Positions 22,986 through 31,998 of a stretch of DNA of 64,000 bases are shown here, one piece after another. The position numbers and the translations under genes are program-made. Every line of letters begins with the position of its first letter. Positions within the stretch are counted from its first letter, which is position 1. Under the pieces are notes generated by a model, which saw only the letters and a list, made by a program, of their open reading frames with translations, was not told the origin of the DNA and ran no database searches. Source of the stretch: Exiguobacterium sp018617385 (GTDB taxonomy: Bacteria; Bacillota; Bacilli; Exiguobacteriales; Exiguobacteriaceae); NCBI RefSeq assembly GCF_018617385.1, contig NZ_JACSKA010000006.1:1-64000 (forward strand), read 5' to 3'.

Positions 22986-25031
22986 TTAACTGATGGCTTG
23001 TTGTTTACTCTGTAATTCATGCATTCGGGCATAGACACCGCCATACTCGATGAGTGACTGGTGGTTGCCTCGCTCAATGATTCGACCGTGGTCGAGAACG
23101 AGGATCTGGTCCGCTTCCCGAATCGTCGAGAGTCGGTGCGCGATGACAAATGTCGTCCGACCGTACGTGAGTGTTTTGAGCGCATCCTGAATCAATGCCT
23201 CCGTCTCCGAGTCGACGCTTGCTGTCGCTTCATCGAGGACGAGGATGGCTGGGTCAAAGACGAGGGCGCGTGCGAAACTGATCAGCTGTCGTTCCCCACT
23301 CGAGAGTGAAGCTCCACGCTCGATCACCGGCTCATCGATGCCTTGCGGTAGCTGCTTCACGAAACGATCTGCCCCGACGGCTGTGAGTGCTTTCCATACC
23401 TGTTCGTCCGTAATCGTCTCATCGCCAAGCGTGACGTTCGTCCGAATCGTTCCAGTGAATAGGAACGGGTCTTGTAAGACGATCCCGAGATGGTCTCGTA
23501 CCGCCTGCGTCGGTAGTTTTGTCACGTCCATGCCATCGATTCGAAGGACTCCGGCCGAGGGGTCGTAGAAGCGCATGAGCAAGTTCATGATTGAACTCTT
23601 CCCGCTTCCCGTATGTCCAACGAGTGCGACCGTCTCACCAGGAGCGGCGTGTAGTTCAATCTGTTGCAACACCGGTTTCCCTGCTTCATAACTGAACGTG
23701 ACATCATCAAAGACGACATCCCCTTTAAAGCGTGGAAGACGTTCTGATGAGACCGGTTCCCCCTTCTCGTCTAGCAGTTGGAACATCCGGTCGGCCGAGA
23801 CAAGCGCTTGTTGGAGTGGTGACAATTGGTTCATGATCTGTGTCACCGGCTCAAAGATCCGCGAGACATAGTCGATATACGCGTACAGAATCCCAAGTGT
23901 CAGGACACTTCCCGTACCGAGCGTTTGGGCCCCGACAAACCAGATGAGTAAGGCGAGCGCCATGTTTCGGAAGAAGTTGACGAGGTTGTGGCTCATCAAC
24001 GCATCCAATTTCAACAGTTTCCGTCTCGTTTGGAAGTTGTCACTGTTCTTCTCATTGAACTCGTCATAAACGAGATTTTCGCGGACGTATGATTGAATGA
24101 TTGGCATCGTTTGAATGCTCTCATTCAACTGCGCGTTCATATCCGCGACGAGTGCGCGGACACGGAAGTTATTCTTCGTCGAGAAACGTTGGAACAACTT
24201 GATCCAGACGATGACGACGGGAATGATAATGAGCGAGACGAGTCCTAGGCGCACATCTAGGAAGAACATCGCAATGAGTACCCCGATCATCATGACGACA
24301 CTTTGGAAGACGCGAGCGAGCACTCCTAAATACAGGTCGCGAATCGTCTCGGTATCATTCGTGACACGACTGACAATCTTCCCGATTGGTGTCTGGTCAA
24401 AATAGCGTACCGGAATCGTTTGAAGATGCTTCATCACATCAAGACGCATCGTTTTGACGATTTTATGCGCCGACCGTTGTAGGAGCATCTGTTGTCCCCA
24501 GTTCAATCCGGCCGCAAATAGTAACAGGACGACGTACAATCCCGATAAGAGAAGGACAGCTCGTAAATCCGTTTGATAGAACTGGAACACGTCGGTCGAC
24601 GAGAGCGCGGCAATGTTGTCATATGTCGCCGTCTCGTCTCCTCTTGAAATCGTCAGCACGTCGCCATCGACTTCACGGACGCCTCCGCTCATAATCGCCT
24701 CAGGTACGAGATAGTACCCATCGGTCGTTTGGACAATCGAGACCGGCTGAATCACCTCTTGACCGTCTAGTCTCGTTTCTTTCTCATACGATTCTCCATT
24801 AAAGGAAACACTACCGCCGGATTCGACTTGAACCCAGTCACGCTCGATGGCGACGATATGCTCATCGATAATGATTTTGGCGATATACGGTCCGGCAAGT
24901 TCTGCGCCGACCGCTAAAAAAAGTAATGTCAGTCCAAGGAAAATGGAGCGCTTCACTTGTTTAGCATAACCAACGAGTGAGCGGATCGTCTTCTTACGGC
25001 GGACCGGATCTAATTCATATTGATCGATCAT
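22986..25031 (-). CDS. bmrD: ABC multidrug exporter subunit, BmrD type
   Basis: 681 residues from the ATG at 25031, which follows AAAGGGGGAA; a frame from 25088 would overlap bmrC without a ribosome site. A large extracytoplasmic insertion of about 100 residues sits between helices 1 and 2 (from about residue 60), as in B. subtilis BmrD/YheH. The ATPase has Walker A 'GHTGSGKSS', signature 'LSSGERQ' (altered from LSGGQ), and Walker B with intact Glu 'ILVLDEATASVD'. It pairs with BmrC, whose catalytic Glu is replaced, giving a heterodimer with one full ATP site. It is 22 nt behind bmrC. Confidence 0.9.
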   Translation of the reverse strand: MIDQYELDPVRRKKTIRSLVGYAKQVKRSIFLGLTLLFLAVGAELAGPYIAKIIIDEHIVAIERDWVQVESGGSVSFNGESYEKETRLDGQEVIQPVSIVQTTDGYYLVPEAIMSGGVREVDGDVLTISRGDETATYDNIAALSSTDVFQFYQTDLRAVLLLSGLYVVLLLFAAGLNWGQQMLLQRSAHKIVKTMRLDVMKHLQTIPVRYFDQTPIGKIVSRVTNDTETIRDLYLGVLARVFQSVVMMIGVLIAMFFLDVRLGLVSLIIIPVVIVWIKLFQRFSTKNNFRVRALVADMNAQLNESIQTMPIIQSYVRENLVYDEFNEKNSDNFQTRRKLLKLDALMSHNLVNFFRNMALALLIWFVGAQTLGTGSVLTLGILYAYIDYVSRIFEPVTQIMNQLSPLQQALVSADRMFQLLDEKGEPVSSERLPRFKGDVVFDDVTFSYEAGKPVLQQIELHAAPGETVALVGHTGSGKSSIMNLLMRFYDPSAGVLRIDGMDVTKLPTQAVRDHLGIVLQDPFLFTGTIRTNVTLGDETITDEQVWKALTAVGADRFVKQLPQGIDEPVIERGASLSSGERQLISFARALVFDPAILVLDEATASVDSETEALIQDALKTLTYGRTTFVIAHRLSTIREADQILVLDHGRIIERGNHQSLIEYGGVYARMHELQSKQQAIS

Positions 25032-25053
25032 GAGAGATTCCCCCTTTCCCGGA

Positions 25054-26778
25054 TTACTCCGACTCTCCTTGTCGAATAAATTGTTCATAGTACCAACCGT
25101 GTCGTTCCATCAGTTGGTCATGGGTGCCGCGCTCGGTGACTCGTCCGTCTTGAAGGACGAGAATTTGGTCGGCATGTGCCACCGCAGAAAGACGGTGCGC
25201 CACGATGAAGGTCGTCTTCGCCTCACGGCTCGTGCGGACCGAATCGATTATGCGTGATTCCGTCTTCGCATCGACCGCTGAGAGCGAATCGTCTAGAAGC
25301 AGAATCTCAGGATTTTTCAGTAAGGCGCGTGCAATCGATAATCGTTGTTTTTGTCCACCTGACAGCATGACCCCTTGCTCCCCAACGACGGTATCGAGAC
25401 CGTTCTCCAAGTGTTCGATGTCTGTATCGAACGCTGCGAGATGAATGGCTCTGTCGAGTGCTTCATCCGAAACATCATCCACTCCGAAACGAATGTTATC
25501 ACGCACCGTTTTTGAGAATAGGAGATGCTCTTGTGACACATAGCCGCTCCAACCACGGACCGTTTCAAGTTTAATGTCCGAAATCGGCACCCCGTTCACG
25601 AGAAGGGAATCGTCAATCGGATACTCCCGGAGCAATTGACGTAACAACGTTGTCTTCCCAGCTCCAGTCGGTCCGACAATCCCAATCGTCTCACCACGCG
25701 AGACGTGCAGGACGATGTCCTCTAACGACTCCCGATTCGCGTTTGGATAACGGAATGAGAGCGATTTGAAGGTGATCTTCTCCGGTACATCGATGTGAAC
25801 CGTTCCGGTTGACGAAACGTCCGGTACCTCATTCATCGTCGTCTCAATCCGTTCCAAGCTCGCCGTACCACGTTGGACGACGTTGATGAGTTCCCCGAAG
25901 GCATACATCGGCCAAATCAACATCCCTAAATAGATGTTGAAGGAAACGAGTTGACCGAGCGTGATGTCGTTCGTAAAGACGAGATACGTCCCGAACGAGA
26001 GTCCGATCAAATAACTGAGTCCGACGAGTAATTTGATGACCGGCTCAAACAAGACGTCGATTTTAGCGACATGCATGTTTTTCGCCATCACGTCATCCGT
26101 GATGTCATCGAACTTTTTCGTATCCGCCTCTTCTTGGACGAAGGAACGGACGACCCGAAGACCGGAGATGGATTCAACGACTTGGTCGTTCATCACGCCG
26201 AATGAATCTTGGGCTGCCGTGAACCGTGTATGAATCTGACTACCAAGTTTATTCATCGACCAGGCGAGAATCGGCATCGGCAAGAGTGCTGCGAGCGTCA
26301 ACTTCCAATCGATGAACACGCCCATAATCGTCAAGGCGATGAGCGTCATGTTGAACGAGTCGACTAATGTCATGACCCCAAATCCCGCTGTCCGCTCCAC
26401 CGCTTTTAAGTCATTCGTCGCAAGTGCCATCAAGTCACCTGTACGATGTTGTTGATAGAAGCGCGGTGTTTGTTTGAGAAGGTGACCAAAGAAGCGACCT
26501 CTCAATTTCTTTTCAAGTAAAAAAGCTGTCCCGAAGAGTCGGGCAATCCACAAGTATGACATCACGTACGATAACACCATGATGCCGAGTAGCGACGATA
26601 CAATCAGAATCAATCGCTCTGTCGTCAAACTTCCTTCACGAATCGCATCGATTGCCTGACCGATAATCCAAGGTGGCAGCATATCTACAACCCCTGTGAT
26701 GATCAATAAGATGATCGCAATCACGTACGTTCGTTTCTGTCTTTTAATAAACCAATCCAATTGCTTAATCAGTTTCAT
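25054..26778 (-). CDS. bmrC: ABC multidrug exporter subunit, BmrC type
   Basis: 574 residues from the ATG at 26778 with GGGGGAA upstream; the frame is open to 26850, but that part is the attenuator. Six helices lie in 1-310, then Walker A 'GPTGAGKTT', signature 'LSGGQKQR' and Walker B 'ILLLDDSLSAVD'. There the catalytic Glu is Asp, the mark of the degenerate-site half of heterodimeric exporters. Expected to export antibiotics or dyes together with BmrD. It is preceded by a leader ORF and terminator. Confidence 0.9.
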   Translation of the reverse strand: MKLIKQLDWFIKRQKRTYVIAIILLIITGVVDMLPPWIIGQAIDAIREGSLTTERLILIVSSLLGIMVLSYVMSYLWIARLFGTAFLLEKKLRGRFFGHLLKQTPRFYQQHRTGDLMALATNDLKAVERTAGFGVMTLVDSFNMTLIALTIMGVFIDWKLTLAALLPMPILAWSMNKLGSQIHTRFTAAQDSFGVMNDQVVESISGLRVVRSFVQEEADTKKFDDITDDVMAKNMHVAKIDVLFEPVIKLLVGLSYLIGLSFGTYLVFTNDITLGQLVSFNIYLGMLIWPMYAFGELINVVQRGTASLERIETTMNEVPDVSSTGTVHIDVPEKITFKSLSFRYPNANRESLEDIVLHVSRGETIGIVGPTGAGKTTLLRQLLREYPIDDSLLVNGVPISDIKLETVRGWSGYVSQEHLLFSKTVRDNIRFGVDDVSDEALDRAIHLAAFDTDIEHLENGLDTVVGEQGVMLSGGQKQRLSIARALLKNPEILLLDDSLSAVDAKTESRIIDSVRTSREAKTTFIVAHRLSAVAHADQILVLQDGRVTERGTHDQLMERHGWYYEQFIRQGESE

Positions 26779-26815
26779 GACTGATTTCCCCCTTCCGCCC
26801 AATCCATCCGAACAC

Positions 26816-26867
26816 GCAAAAAAGCGCACTCCACCTGATTGTGCAACCAATCAAATGAAGCGCGCTT
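26816..26867 (-). terminator. attenuator terminator upstream of bmrC
   Basis: On the minus strand a long imperfect stem runs from AAGCGCGCTT, with inner arms TTGATTG and CAATCA, to AGTGCGCTTTTTT, ending in a T-run. It lies between the leader ORF and bmrC, 38 nt ahead of the bmrC start. The TGAAG at about 26881-26877 can pair with a nearby CTTCA or with the CTTCA inside the left arm, a possible antiterminator (by eye, not computed). Confidence 0.7.
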
Positions 26868-26930
26868 GAAGTAGTCTTCAGTCTTTTGCATGGTCAGGGA
26901 AAGGACACTACCCCTATCCAGCTGCCAATG

Positions 26931-26999
26931 TCACGCAGTTAAATACGAGTAGCCATATGATGTTTTGAGTGTGTTTGTGAGTGCAATGTTGTTCATCAT
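26931..26999 (-). CDS. 22-residue leader peptide of the bmrC-bmrD-rtcB operon
   Basis: The ORF opens with two ATG codons (MMNNIALTNT) and ends with SYGYSYLTA then TGA. AGAGGAG lies 5-6 nt upstream, so it is very probably translated. It sits between a good promoter and an intrinsic terminator, in the place held by bmrB in B. subtilis, where translation-inhibiting antibiotics relieve attenuation of bmrCD. It is rich in Thr, Asn, Tyr and Ser and shows no membrane segment. The regulatory role is inferred from layout. Confidence 0.72.
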   Translation of the reverse strand: MMNNIALTNTLKTSYGYSYLTA

Positions 27000-27038
27000 T
27001 CTGGCTCCTCTCGTTTCATAGTTTTAAAATCTACTCAA

Positions 27039-27068
27039 ACCTTAGCAGACTGTTCTGAAAATTGTCAA
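27039..27068 (-). promoter_or_regulatory. promoter of the bmr-rtcB operon
   Basis: Minus-strand -35 TTGACA (27063-27068, consensus), 18 bp spacer, -10 TAAGGT (27039-27044) with an extended TGC. The transcript would start near 27032 and carry the leader ORF and the attenuator. Confidence 0.7.
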
Positions 27069-27098
27069 CATTATTCTGTAAAAAAATTGTAACTTGAT

Positions 27099-28739
27099 TT
27101 AGTTTAAGAAAAACATGCCTAAAATGAGACCAATGACCCCCGTCGCCGTCACGTAATAAATCATCGGCATGAGCGTGTAACGGATGATGGTCCCTTCCTT
27201 GCCGAGCAGTCCCGCAACGGATGCAACGGCTACGACGTTCAGCACACAGATCATGTTTCCTGCGTTCGCCCCTGCCATCTGCATCGATAAAGCGAGCGTT
27301 TCATTGAGTCCAACCGACTCCGCAACGTTTGTCGTTAAACTTGAAAACATCATGTTCGAAAACGTCGCCGACCCTGAAACGAAGGCGCCGAGCGCCCCAA
27401 TCCACGGTGCGACAAGCGGCCAAACCCCGCCGAACGTGTCAGCAGCTGCCGTCGCGAGTTCGACCGGCATCGAAGCGAGTCCGGCACCCCCATTTTCAGA
27501 ATGGATGAATATGCGGACCATCGGAACCGACGCCGCTAACGTGATGGCCGTTCCGACGACTCCAAGTGTCGTCGCCTTAAACACCGATGTCACTTGTGAC
27601 CAACTCATGTTGTGTAAGAAGAATGTCGCAATAATCGTCAGGATGAACATGAAACCTGGTGAATAGAACGGTTCCCAAGACGTCGAAACTCCTTCTACCC
27701 CGAGGATGTTCGGGAGATTGATCCGGACGCTGCGAGAGAGTTCGTTTAAAAATGGGACTGTACGGGTGAGAACTAAGAAAATCGTTAAAATGAGATAAGG
27801 TGCCCACGCCTTCCACTGTGGTAATTCACGCGTGGTTGATTTGAGCGTCACTTTCTCAGTAGATGGTTCTAGTTCATCCACATATCCATCAAACGTCCAG
27901 ACGCGTTTCGGCATGAGAATGCCTTTACGAGCCATGGCAACGAGGATGACGAGACCGGTTAAACCACCGAGCATGCCACCGAACTCAAACCCGAGGATGA
28001 GTGTCCAAATGTACGCCGGTACGCTGTACAATAGCGCCGCCACAATCGCGATCGGAAATACCTCGAGTGCAGGTTTTATCGACTTTTCCTTACTGAAGAA
28101 ACGCGTCAACATCAAAATTAAAATGAACGGGATGAATAGTCCGACTACCATGTCGATCAACACCGTCTGTAAGACGACCTCTGTCAAGAAGGCAATCGAC
28201 TCAGGCTGGTTCACATCTAAAGATAGACCGTTCCCGATCCCGATAAGTGCCGGTGTCCCGACCGCACCAAATGTTACGGCCGACACGTCTGCGGATAATG
28301 CAATGACAACGGCGGCAATCGGCGGAAATCCGAGTGCGATCAAGAGCGGTGCCGCAACCGTTGCAGGCGTCCCGAATCCAGATGCGCCTTCAATAAATGA
28401 AACGAATAACCATCCGACAATCAAAACTTGAATACGCGGGTCAGGTGTGATGTTGACGAATCCGGAGCGAATCGCGTTCATCCCGCCCCCTTCTTTCATC
28501 GTATTCATCATTCCGATTGCCCCGTAGACAATCCATACTGTCGTGACGGCGATGACGAGTCCTTGTAATGTCGCCGCCATAATTCGTGTCGCATCCAATT
28601 GCCAGACGAAGAACGCTAAAATTGCCGTCGTCACGAGTGACAAGGGCATGGCTACCGATGCAGGTAAACGCATAATGACCAATAAGATGAGCACGGCCAC
28701 AATCGGTGTCAGTGCTGTAATCCATTCTAAAATCGTCAA
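27099..28739 (-). CDS. lctP: L-lactate permease
   Basis: 546 residues, about 13 membrane helices, family LctP/LldP. The conserved 'VGWLFVSFIEGASGFGTPATVAAPLLIALG' region near residue 115 and 'GALGAFVSGSATFSNMMF' near 415 are typical. It takes up L-lactate (also glycolate in relatives) with protons. Start is TTG 28739 with AAGGTGGG 6 nt upstream. No lactate dehydrogenase or lut genes are beside it. No clear terminator is seen before the bmr promoter. Confidence 0.93.
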   Translation of the reverse strand: MTILEWITALTPIVAVLILLVIMRLPASVAMPLSLVTTAILAFFVWQLDATRIMAATLQGLVIAVTTVWIVYGAIGMMNTMKEGGGMNAIRSGFVNITPDPRIQVLIVGWLFVSFIEGASGFGTPATVAAPLLIALGFPPIAAVVIALSADVSAVTFGAVGTPALIGIGNGLSLDVNQPESIAFLTEVVLQTVLIDMVVGLFIPFILILMLTRFFSKEKSIKPALEVFPIAIVAALLYSVPAYIWTLILGFEFGGMLGGLTGLVILVAMARKGILMPKRVWTFDGYVDELEPSTEKVTLKSTTRELPQWKAWAPYLILTIFLVLTRTVPFLNELSRSVRINLPNILGVEGVSTSWEPFYSPGFMFILTIIATFFLHNMSWSQVTSVFKATTLGVVGTAITLAASVPMVRIFIHSENGGAGLASMPVELATAAADTFGGVWPLVAPWIGALGAFVSGSATFSNMMFSSLTTNVAESVGLNETLALSMQMAGANAGNMICVLNVVAVASVAGLLGKEGTIIRYTLMPMIYYVTATGVIGLILGMFFLN

Positions 28740-28787
28740 TGTAGACCCACCTTTTCGTGTTTTCCCCTACCGTAAACAGATGTCCCA

Positions 28788-29600
28788 TCACGATTCTTCT
28801 TCAGCGAGTCGATCTAACGTACGTTCAATCACATCATACGGAAATCCTTTGCGTCGAAGCTGCATCTTCATACGCTGTTTGCGCTCGAACGCATCGTAAC
28901 CGCTGAACTTCCGACTCAACTTCTCAGCCTGTTTCAGACATGCCGCAACCTCGACATCTTCGTCCTCCTCTTCCCAAAAAGTTTGAATCGCCTCTGAAAT
29001 AATATCAAAGGTAAACCCCCTTTGCATCAGGGTTTGTTGAATTCTTTGTTGCACTTCTGTGGCAGAACGACGATTCGTTTCCAATTGTTTCCTTTTTACG
29101 AACTTTCCAGCCTTCTCGACGAGATCTTCGTGTGAGATTGTCGAAAGCACTGACTCGACAACGTCCGGTGGGATTCGGAGCTGTTCGAGCTCGCGTTTGA
29201 TTTTGATTGGCCCACTTGGACTCGTGTTGAATTTCGTCTGGACATACGCTTTTGCGAACTCCTCATCGTTCAAATAGCGCTGCTCGATCAGTCGTGTGAT
29301 GGCATGTTTGATAGCGGATTCACTTAACTCTTTCTTCACGAGATAGTCCCGTACCTCTGAGATGGCACGCATTCGATACGATAAATAATTGATGGCTAAC
29401 TTATAGGCTTTCTGAATTTCTTCCGCCTCAAGGACGTCTTGCACAAAATCGTCTTCGAGCTCCATCCCTTTTGTGAGCCCATACTTGATGAACACATCGA
29501 CATCGATAGCGAACGCGAACTCCTCTTTCCCTTCCCGTTCGATGAAGACGTTCAGTCGGTCTTGGTTCTTCTTCTGGGTCGTGAACTTTGCAATTTTCAC
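28788..29600 (-). CDS. recX: RecA regulator RecX
   Basis: 270 residues from the GTG at 29600, which has GGAGGGGAG upstream; a frame from 29621 would place the ribosome site inside the gene. Three-helix repeats of the RecX type run along the protein: 'YLSYRMRAISEVRDYLVKK', 'YLNDEEFAKAYVQTKF', 'GPIKIKRELEQL', 'KMQLRRKGFPYDVIE'. RecX binds RecA filaments and limits or modulates their activity. It corresponds to B. subtilis yfhG, and is divergent from yfhF as there. Confidence 0.92.
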   Translation of the reverse strand: MKIAKFTTQKKNQDRLNVFIEREGKEEFAFAIDVDVFIKYGLTKGMELEDDFVQDVLEAEEIQKAYKLAINYLSYRMRAISEVRDYLVKKELSESAIKHAITRLIEQRYLNDEEFAKAYVQTKFNTSPSGPIKIKRELEQLRIPPDVVESVLSTISHEDLVEKAGKFVKRKQLETNRRSATEVQQRIQQTLMQRGFTFDIISEAIQTFWEEEDEDVEVAACLKQAEKLSRKFSGYDAFERKQRMKMQLRRKGFPYDVIERTLDRLAEEES

Positions 29601-29745
29601 AACGACTCCCCTCCATTCCATGTTTCTAACATATCACGTTCAAGAAACGTAGAGGATTTTTGATAAGTTAGAAGAAAGGGTATTCATCTGGATATACTGA
29701 CTTATACCCATTTTAGAAACAACACATGATATCGGAGGGAATTTC

Positions 29746-30654
29746 ATGAAAATCGCAATCACCGGTGGAACCGGGCTCATCGGTCAACCACTCGTTCGTG
29801 CACTGGCCGACGCCGGACATCAAGTCGTCGTGTTGACACGTCATCCACGTCCCCGCCATCGCGGTGTGTCGTTTATCGAATGGTTGACACCGAATAGTAA
29901 ACCAGAAGAGGAACTCGAGGGAACAGATGCGTTCATTCATTTGGCCGGCGCCTCAATCAACGACGGGCGATGGACCCACAAACAGAAACAAGCCATCCTT
30001 CAAAGTCGAATCGAAGGGACGAAGGAAGTCGTCCGGATCATTCAACAGTTGAAACAAAAGCCACAGGTCGTCATCAGCGGCTCGGCCATCGGCATATACG
30101 GTGAAGATCGTTCCATTACGTATTCCGAAGAAACTCCATTACCGACACGGACTAATTTCCTCGGGAATGTCTGCGTCCTCTGGGAACAGGAAGCAGAACC
30201 CATTCGTGATTTAGGCGTTCGTCTTGTGACGATGCGCACCGGCGTCGTCTTATCGAATGATGGTGGTGCCTTCCCGTTAATGAAACTCCCCTATCAGTTC
30301 GGGGTCGGTGGTAAAATTGGTTCAGGAGAGCAATGGGTTCCTTGGATTCATTTAGACGACCTCGTCCGCTTGTTCGTGCATGTCATCGAGACCGATTCTA
30401 TCGAAGGACCGGTCAACGGTACTGCACCTACACCGGTGACGATGAACGAGTTCGGGAAGACGATTGCGAACGTGATGCACCGTCCTCACTGGATTCCGGC
30501 ACCTGCCCCAATGATGCAACTCGCCCTCGGTGAAAAGAGCGTCATCGTCCTAGAAGGAGCGAAAGTCGTTCCGACGAAGGCACTTCAACACGGTTTCGAG
30601 TTCCGCTATGAAACATTGGAACCGGCTCTAACACAACTACTACAAGATGCTTAA
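29746..30654 (+). CDS. yfhF: TIGR01777 family NAD(P)-dependent epimerase-like protein
   Basis: 302 residues. A Rossmann start 'IAITGGTGLIGQPLVRAL' and 'VVISGSAIGIYG' (the SDR Ser and Tyr region) lead to a C-terminal DUF1731-like tail ending 'VVPTKALQHGFEFRYETLEPAL', typical of YfhF and E. coli YfcH. The substrate is unknown. GGAGGG precedes the ATG. Probably co-transcribed with the amidohydrolase 12 nt downstream. Confidence 0.9.
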   Translation: MKIAITGGTGLIGQPLVRALADAGHQVVVLTRHPRPRHRGVSFIEWLTPNSKPEEELEGTDAFIHLAGASINDGRWTHKQKQAILQSRIEGTKEVVRIIQQLKQKPQVVISGSAIGIYGEDRSITYSEETPLPTRTNFLGNVCVLWEQEAEPIRDLGVRLVTMRTGVVLSNDGGAFPLMKLPYQFGVGGKIGSGEQWVPWIHLDDLVRLFVHVIETDSIEGPVNGTAPTPVTMNEFGKTIANVMHRPHWIPAPAPMMQLALGEKSVIVLEGAKVVPTKALQHGFEFRYETLEPALTQLLQDA

Positions 30655-30666
30655 GGAGAATGAATT

Positions 30667-31821
30667 GTGAGTCACTTACTAATCCGAAATGCCCATATTT
30701 ACCCCATCACTGCCCCCCATTTTTACGGAGACCTCCGTGTTCGGGACGGGAAGATCGTCGAAATGTCCGATTTACTTGAACCGACTGACGGGGAGCATGT
30801 CATTGAAGCCGAAGGAAACTTTTTATTCCCCGGCTTCATCGATGCTCACACCCACCTCGGATTATATGACGAAGGAACCGGCTCTGTCGGGAACGACGCC
30901 AATGAAACGGTCGAAGCGATGACGCCACATGCTCGTGCGATCGACGGGGTATATCCGCTTGATGAAGGATTTCAAGAAGCGCTGATGGCAGGCGTGACCG
31001 CCGTTCAGGTCATGCCGGGAAGTATGAACGTCATCGGTGGTGTGACTAGTGTCATCAAAACACACGGTCGCTATATTGACGACATGATCGTCCGTCGTTA
31101 TGCCGGATTGAAGATGGCACTCGGCGAAAACCCGAAACGGATTCATAGTATGGGAAAAACCGGTGACTTGACGCGGATGGGGATTATGGGATTACTTCGT
31201 GAAGCGTTCCGTACCGTCGGGTCGACCAAAACGATCGGAACGTTCGGCAGCCAGATGATTCAACTTGCCCTCGACCGGGAGATGCCGATTCGTGTGCATG
31301 CCCACCGCGCCGACGACATTTTATCTGTCGTTCGTTTTGCCCAAGAGTTCGATCTCGACTATCGCATCGAGCATTGTACAGAAGGTCATCTCGTCGTTGA
31401 AAAATTACAAGAACTCGGTGTGAAACATGTCACCGTCGGACCGACGTTTACTCGAAAATCTAAAATTGAGCTTCAGAACAAGACGTGGGAGACGTATCGC
31501 ATTCTCCATGAGCACGGCATGATCGTCTCCATCACGACCGACCATCCGTACACTCCGGTCCAATATTTGAACTTGTGCGCCGGACTTGCGGCACGTGAAG
31601 GACTGCCTGTCGACATCGCGTTACGCGGGATCACCATCAATCCGGCTGAATCACTAGGTGTCGCCGACCGAATCGGCTCTCTCGAAGTCGGAAAAGATGC
31701 CGATTTGGTGCTTTGGAGTCACTTCCCGCTCGACTACTTATCGAAGCCGATTATGACCATTGTGAACGGTGAAGTCGTGTACAAAACGGACCGTGCTGAA
31801 ACCCATCATGAGGTCGAGTAA
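30667..31821 (+). CDS. amidohydrolase family protein (imidazolonepropionase-like)
   Basis: 384 residues. Metal ligands of the amidohydrolase superfamily are visible: 'GFIDAHTHLG' (HxH), later His in 'PIRVHAHRADD' and 'IEHCTEG', and the Asp in 'SITTDHPY'. A K in 'AGLKMALGENP' may be the bridging residue seen in related enzymes. The C-terminus has the usual 'GSLEVGKDADLVLW'. The substrate cannot be named. Start is GTG with AAGGAG upstream. Confidence 0.88.
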   Translation: MSHLLIRNAHIYPITAPHFYGDLRVRDGKIVEMSDLLEPTDGEHVIEAEGNFLFPGFIDAHTHLGLYDEGTGSVGNDANETVEAMTPHARAIDGVYPLDEGFQEALMAGVTAVQVMPGSMNVIGGVTSVIKTHGRYIDDMIVRRYAGLKMALGENPKRIHSMGKTGDLTRMGIMGLLREAFRTVGSTKTIGTFGSQMIQLALDREMPIRVHAHRADDILSVVRFAQEFDLDYRIEHCTEGHLVVEKLQELGVKHVTVGPTFTRKSKIELQNKTWETYRILHEHGMIVSITTDHPYTPVQYLNLCAGLAAREGLPVDIALRGITINPAESLGVADRIGSLEVGKDADLVLWSHFPLDYLSKPIMTIVNGEVVYKTDRAETHHEVE

Positions 31822-31861
31822 TTTTCATTATTTTTCATAAGGGTTTTTACGCATAATTTAC

Positions 31862-31889
31862 TTGCTTTTTTAAAAATACTATATAAAAT
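31862..31889 (+). promoter_or_regulatory. promoter of the GNAT gene
   Basis: -35 TTGCTT (31862-31867), 16 bp spacer, -10 TAAAAT (31884-31889). It leaves a leader of about 100 nt. Confidence 0.45.
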
Positions 31890-31998
31890 TATCTTGTAAC
31901 TTCATAAAGCAGCCAAGGCGGTTCGAACAGCGAAGCCAGAAGTATGCTTTCGTTACGACTATTCTTCAGCGGTCTGAAATAGGAGGAGGAATGTAAAG
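31890..31998 (+). promoter_or_regulatory. structured 5' leader of the GNAT gene
   Basis: By eye the leader can fold into nested helices GTAAC/GTTAC, AAGCA/TGCTT and GGC/GCC (about 31893-31957). A second hairpin, CTATT-TCAG/CTGA-AATAG, ends directly at the AGGAGGAGG ribosome site. It matches no riboswitch class I can recognise. The folding is not computed. Confidence 0.4.

Noticed and set aside
31925..31945. GGTTCGAAC, resembling a tRNA T-loop
   Set aside because: The flanking bases do not form the T-stem or an acceptor stem, and no anticodon arm is found. It was kept only as part of the structured leader.
31890..31998. Cyclic di-GMP or other known riboswitch in the GNAT leader
   Set aside because: Individual segments look similar, but the conserved core bases of the classes I remember are not there.
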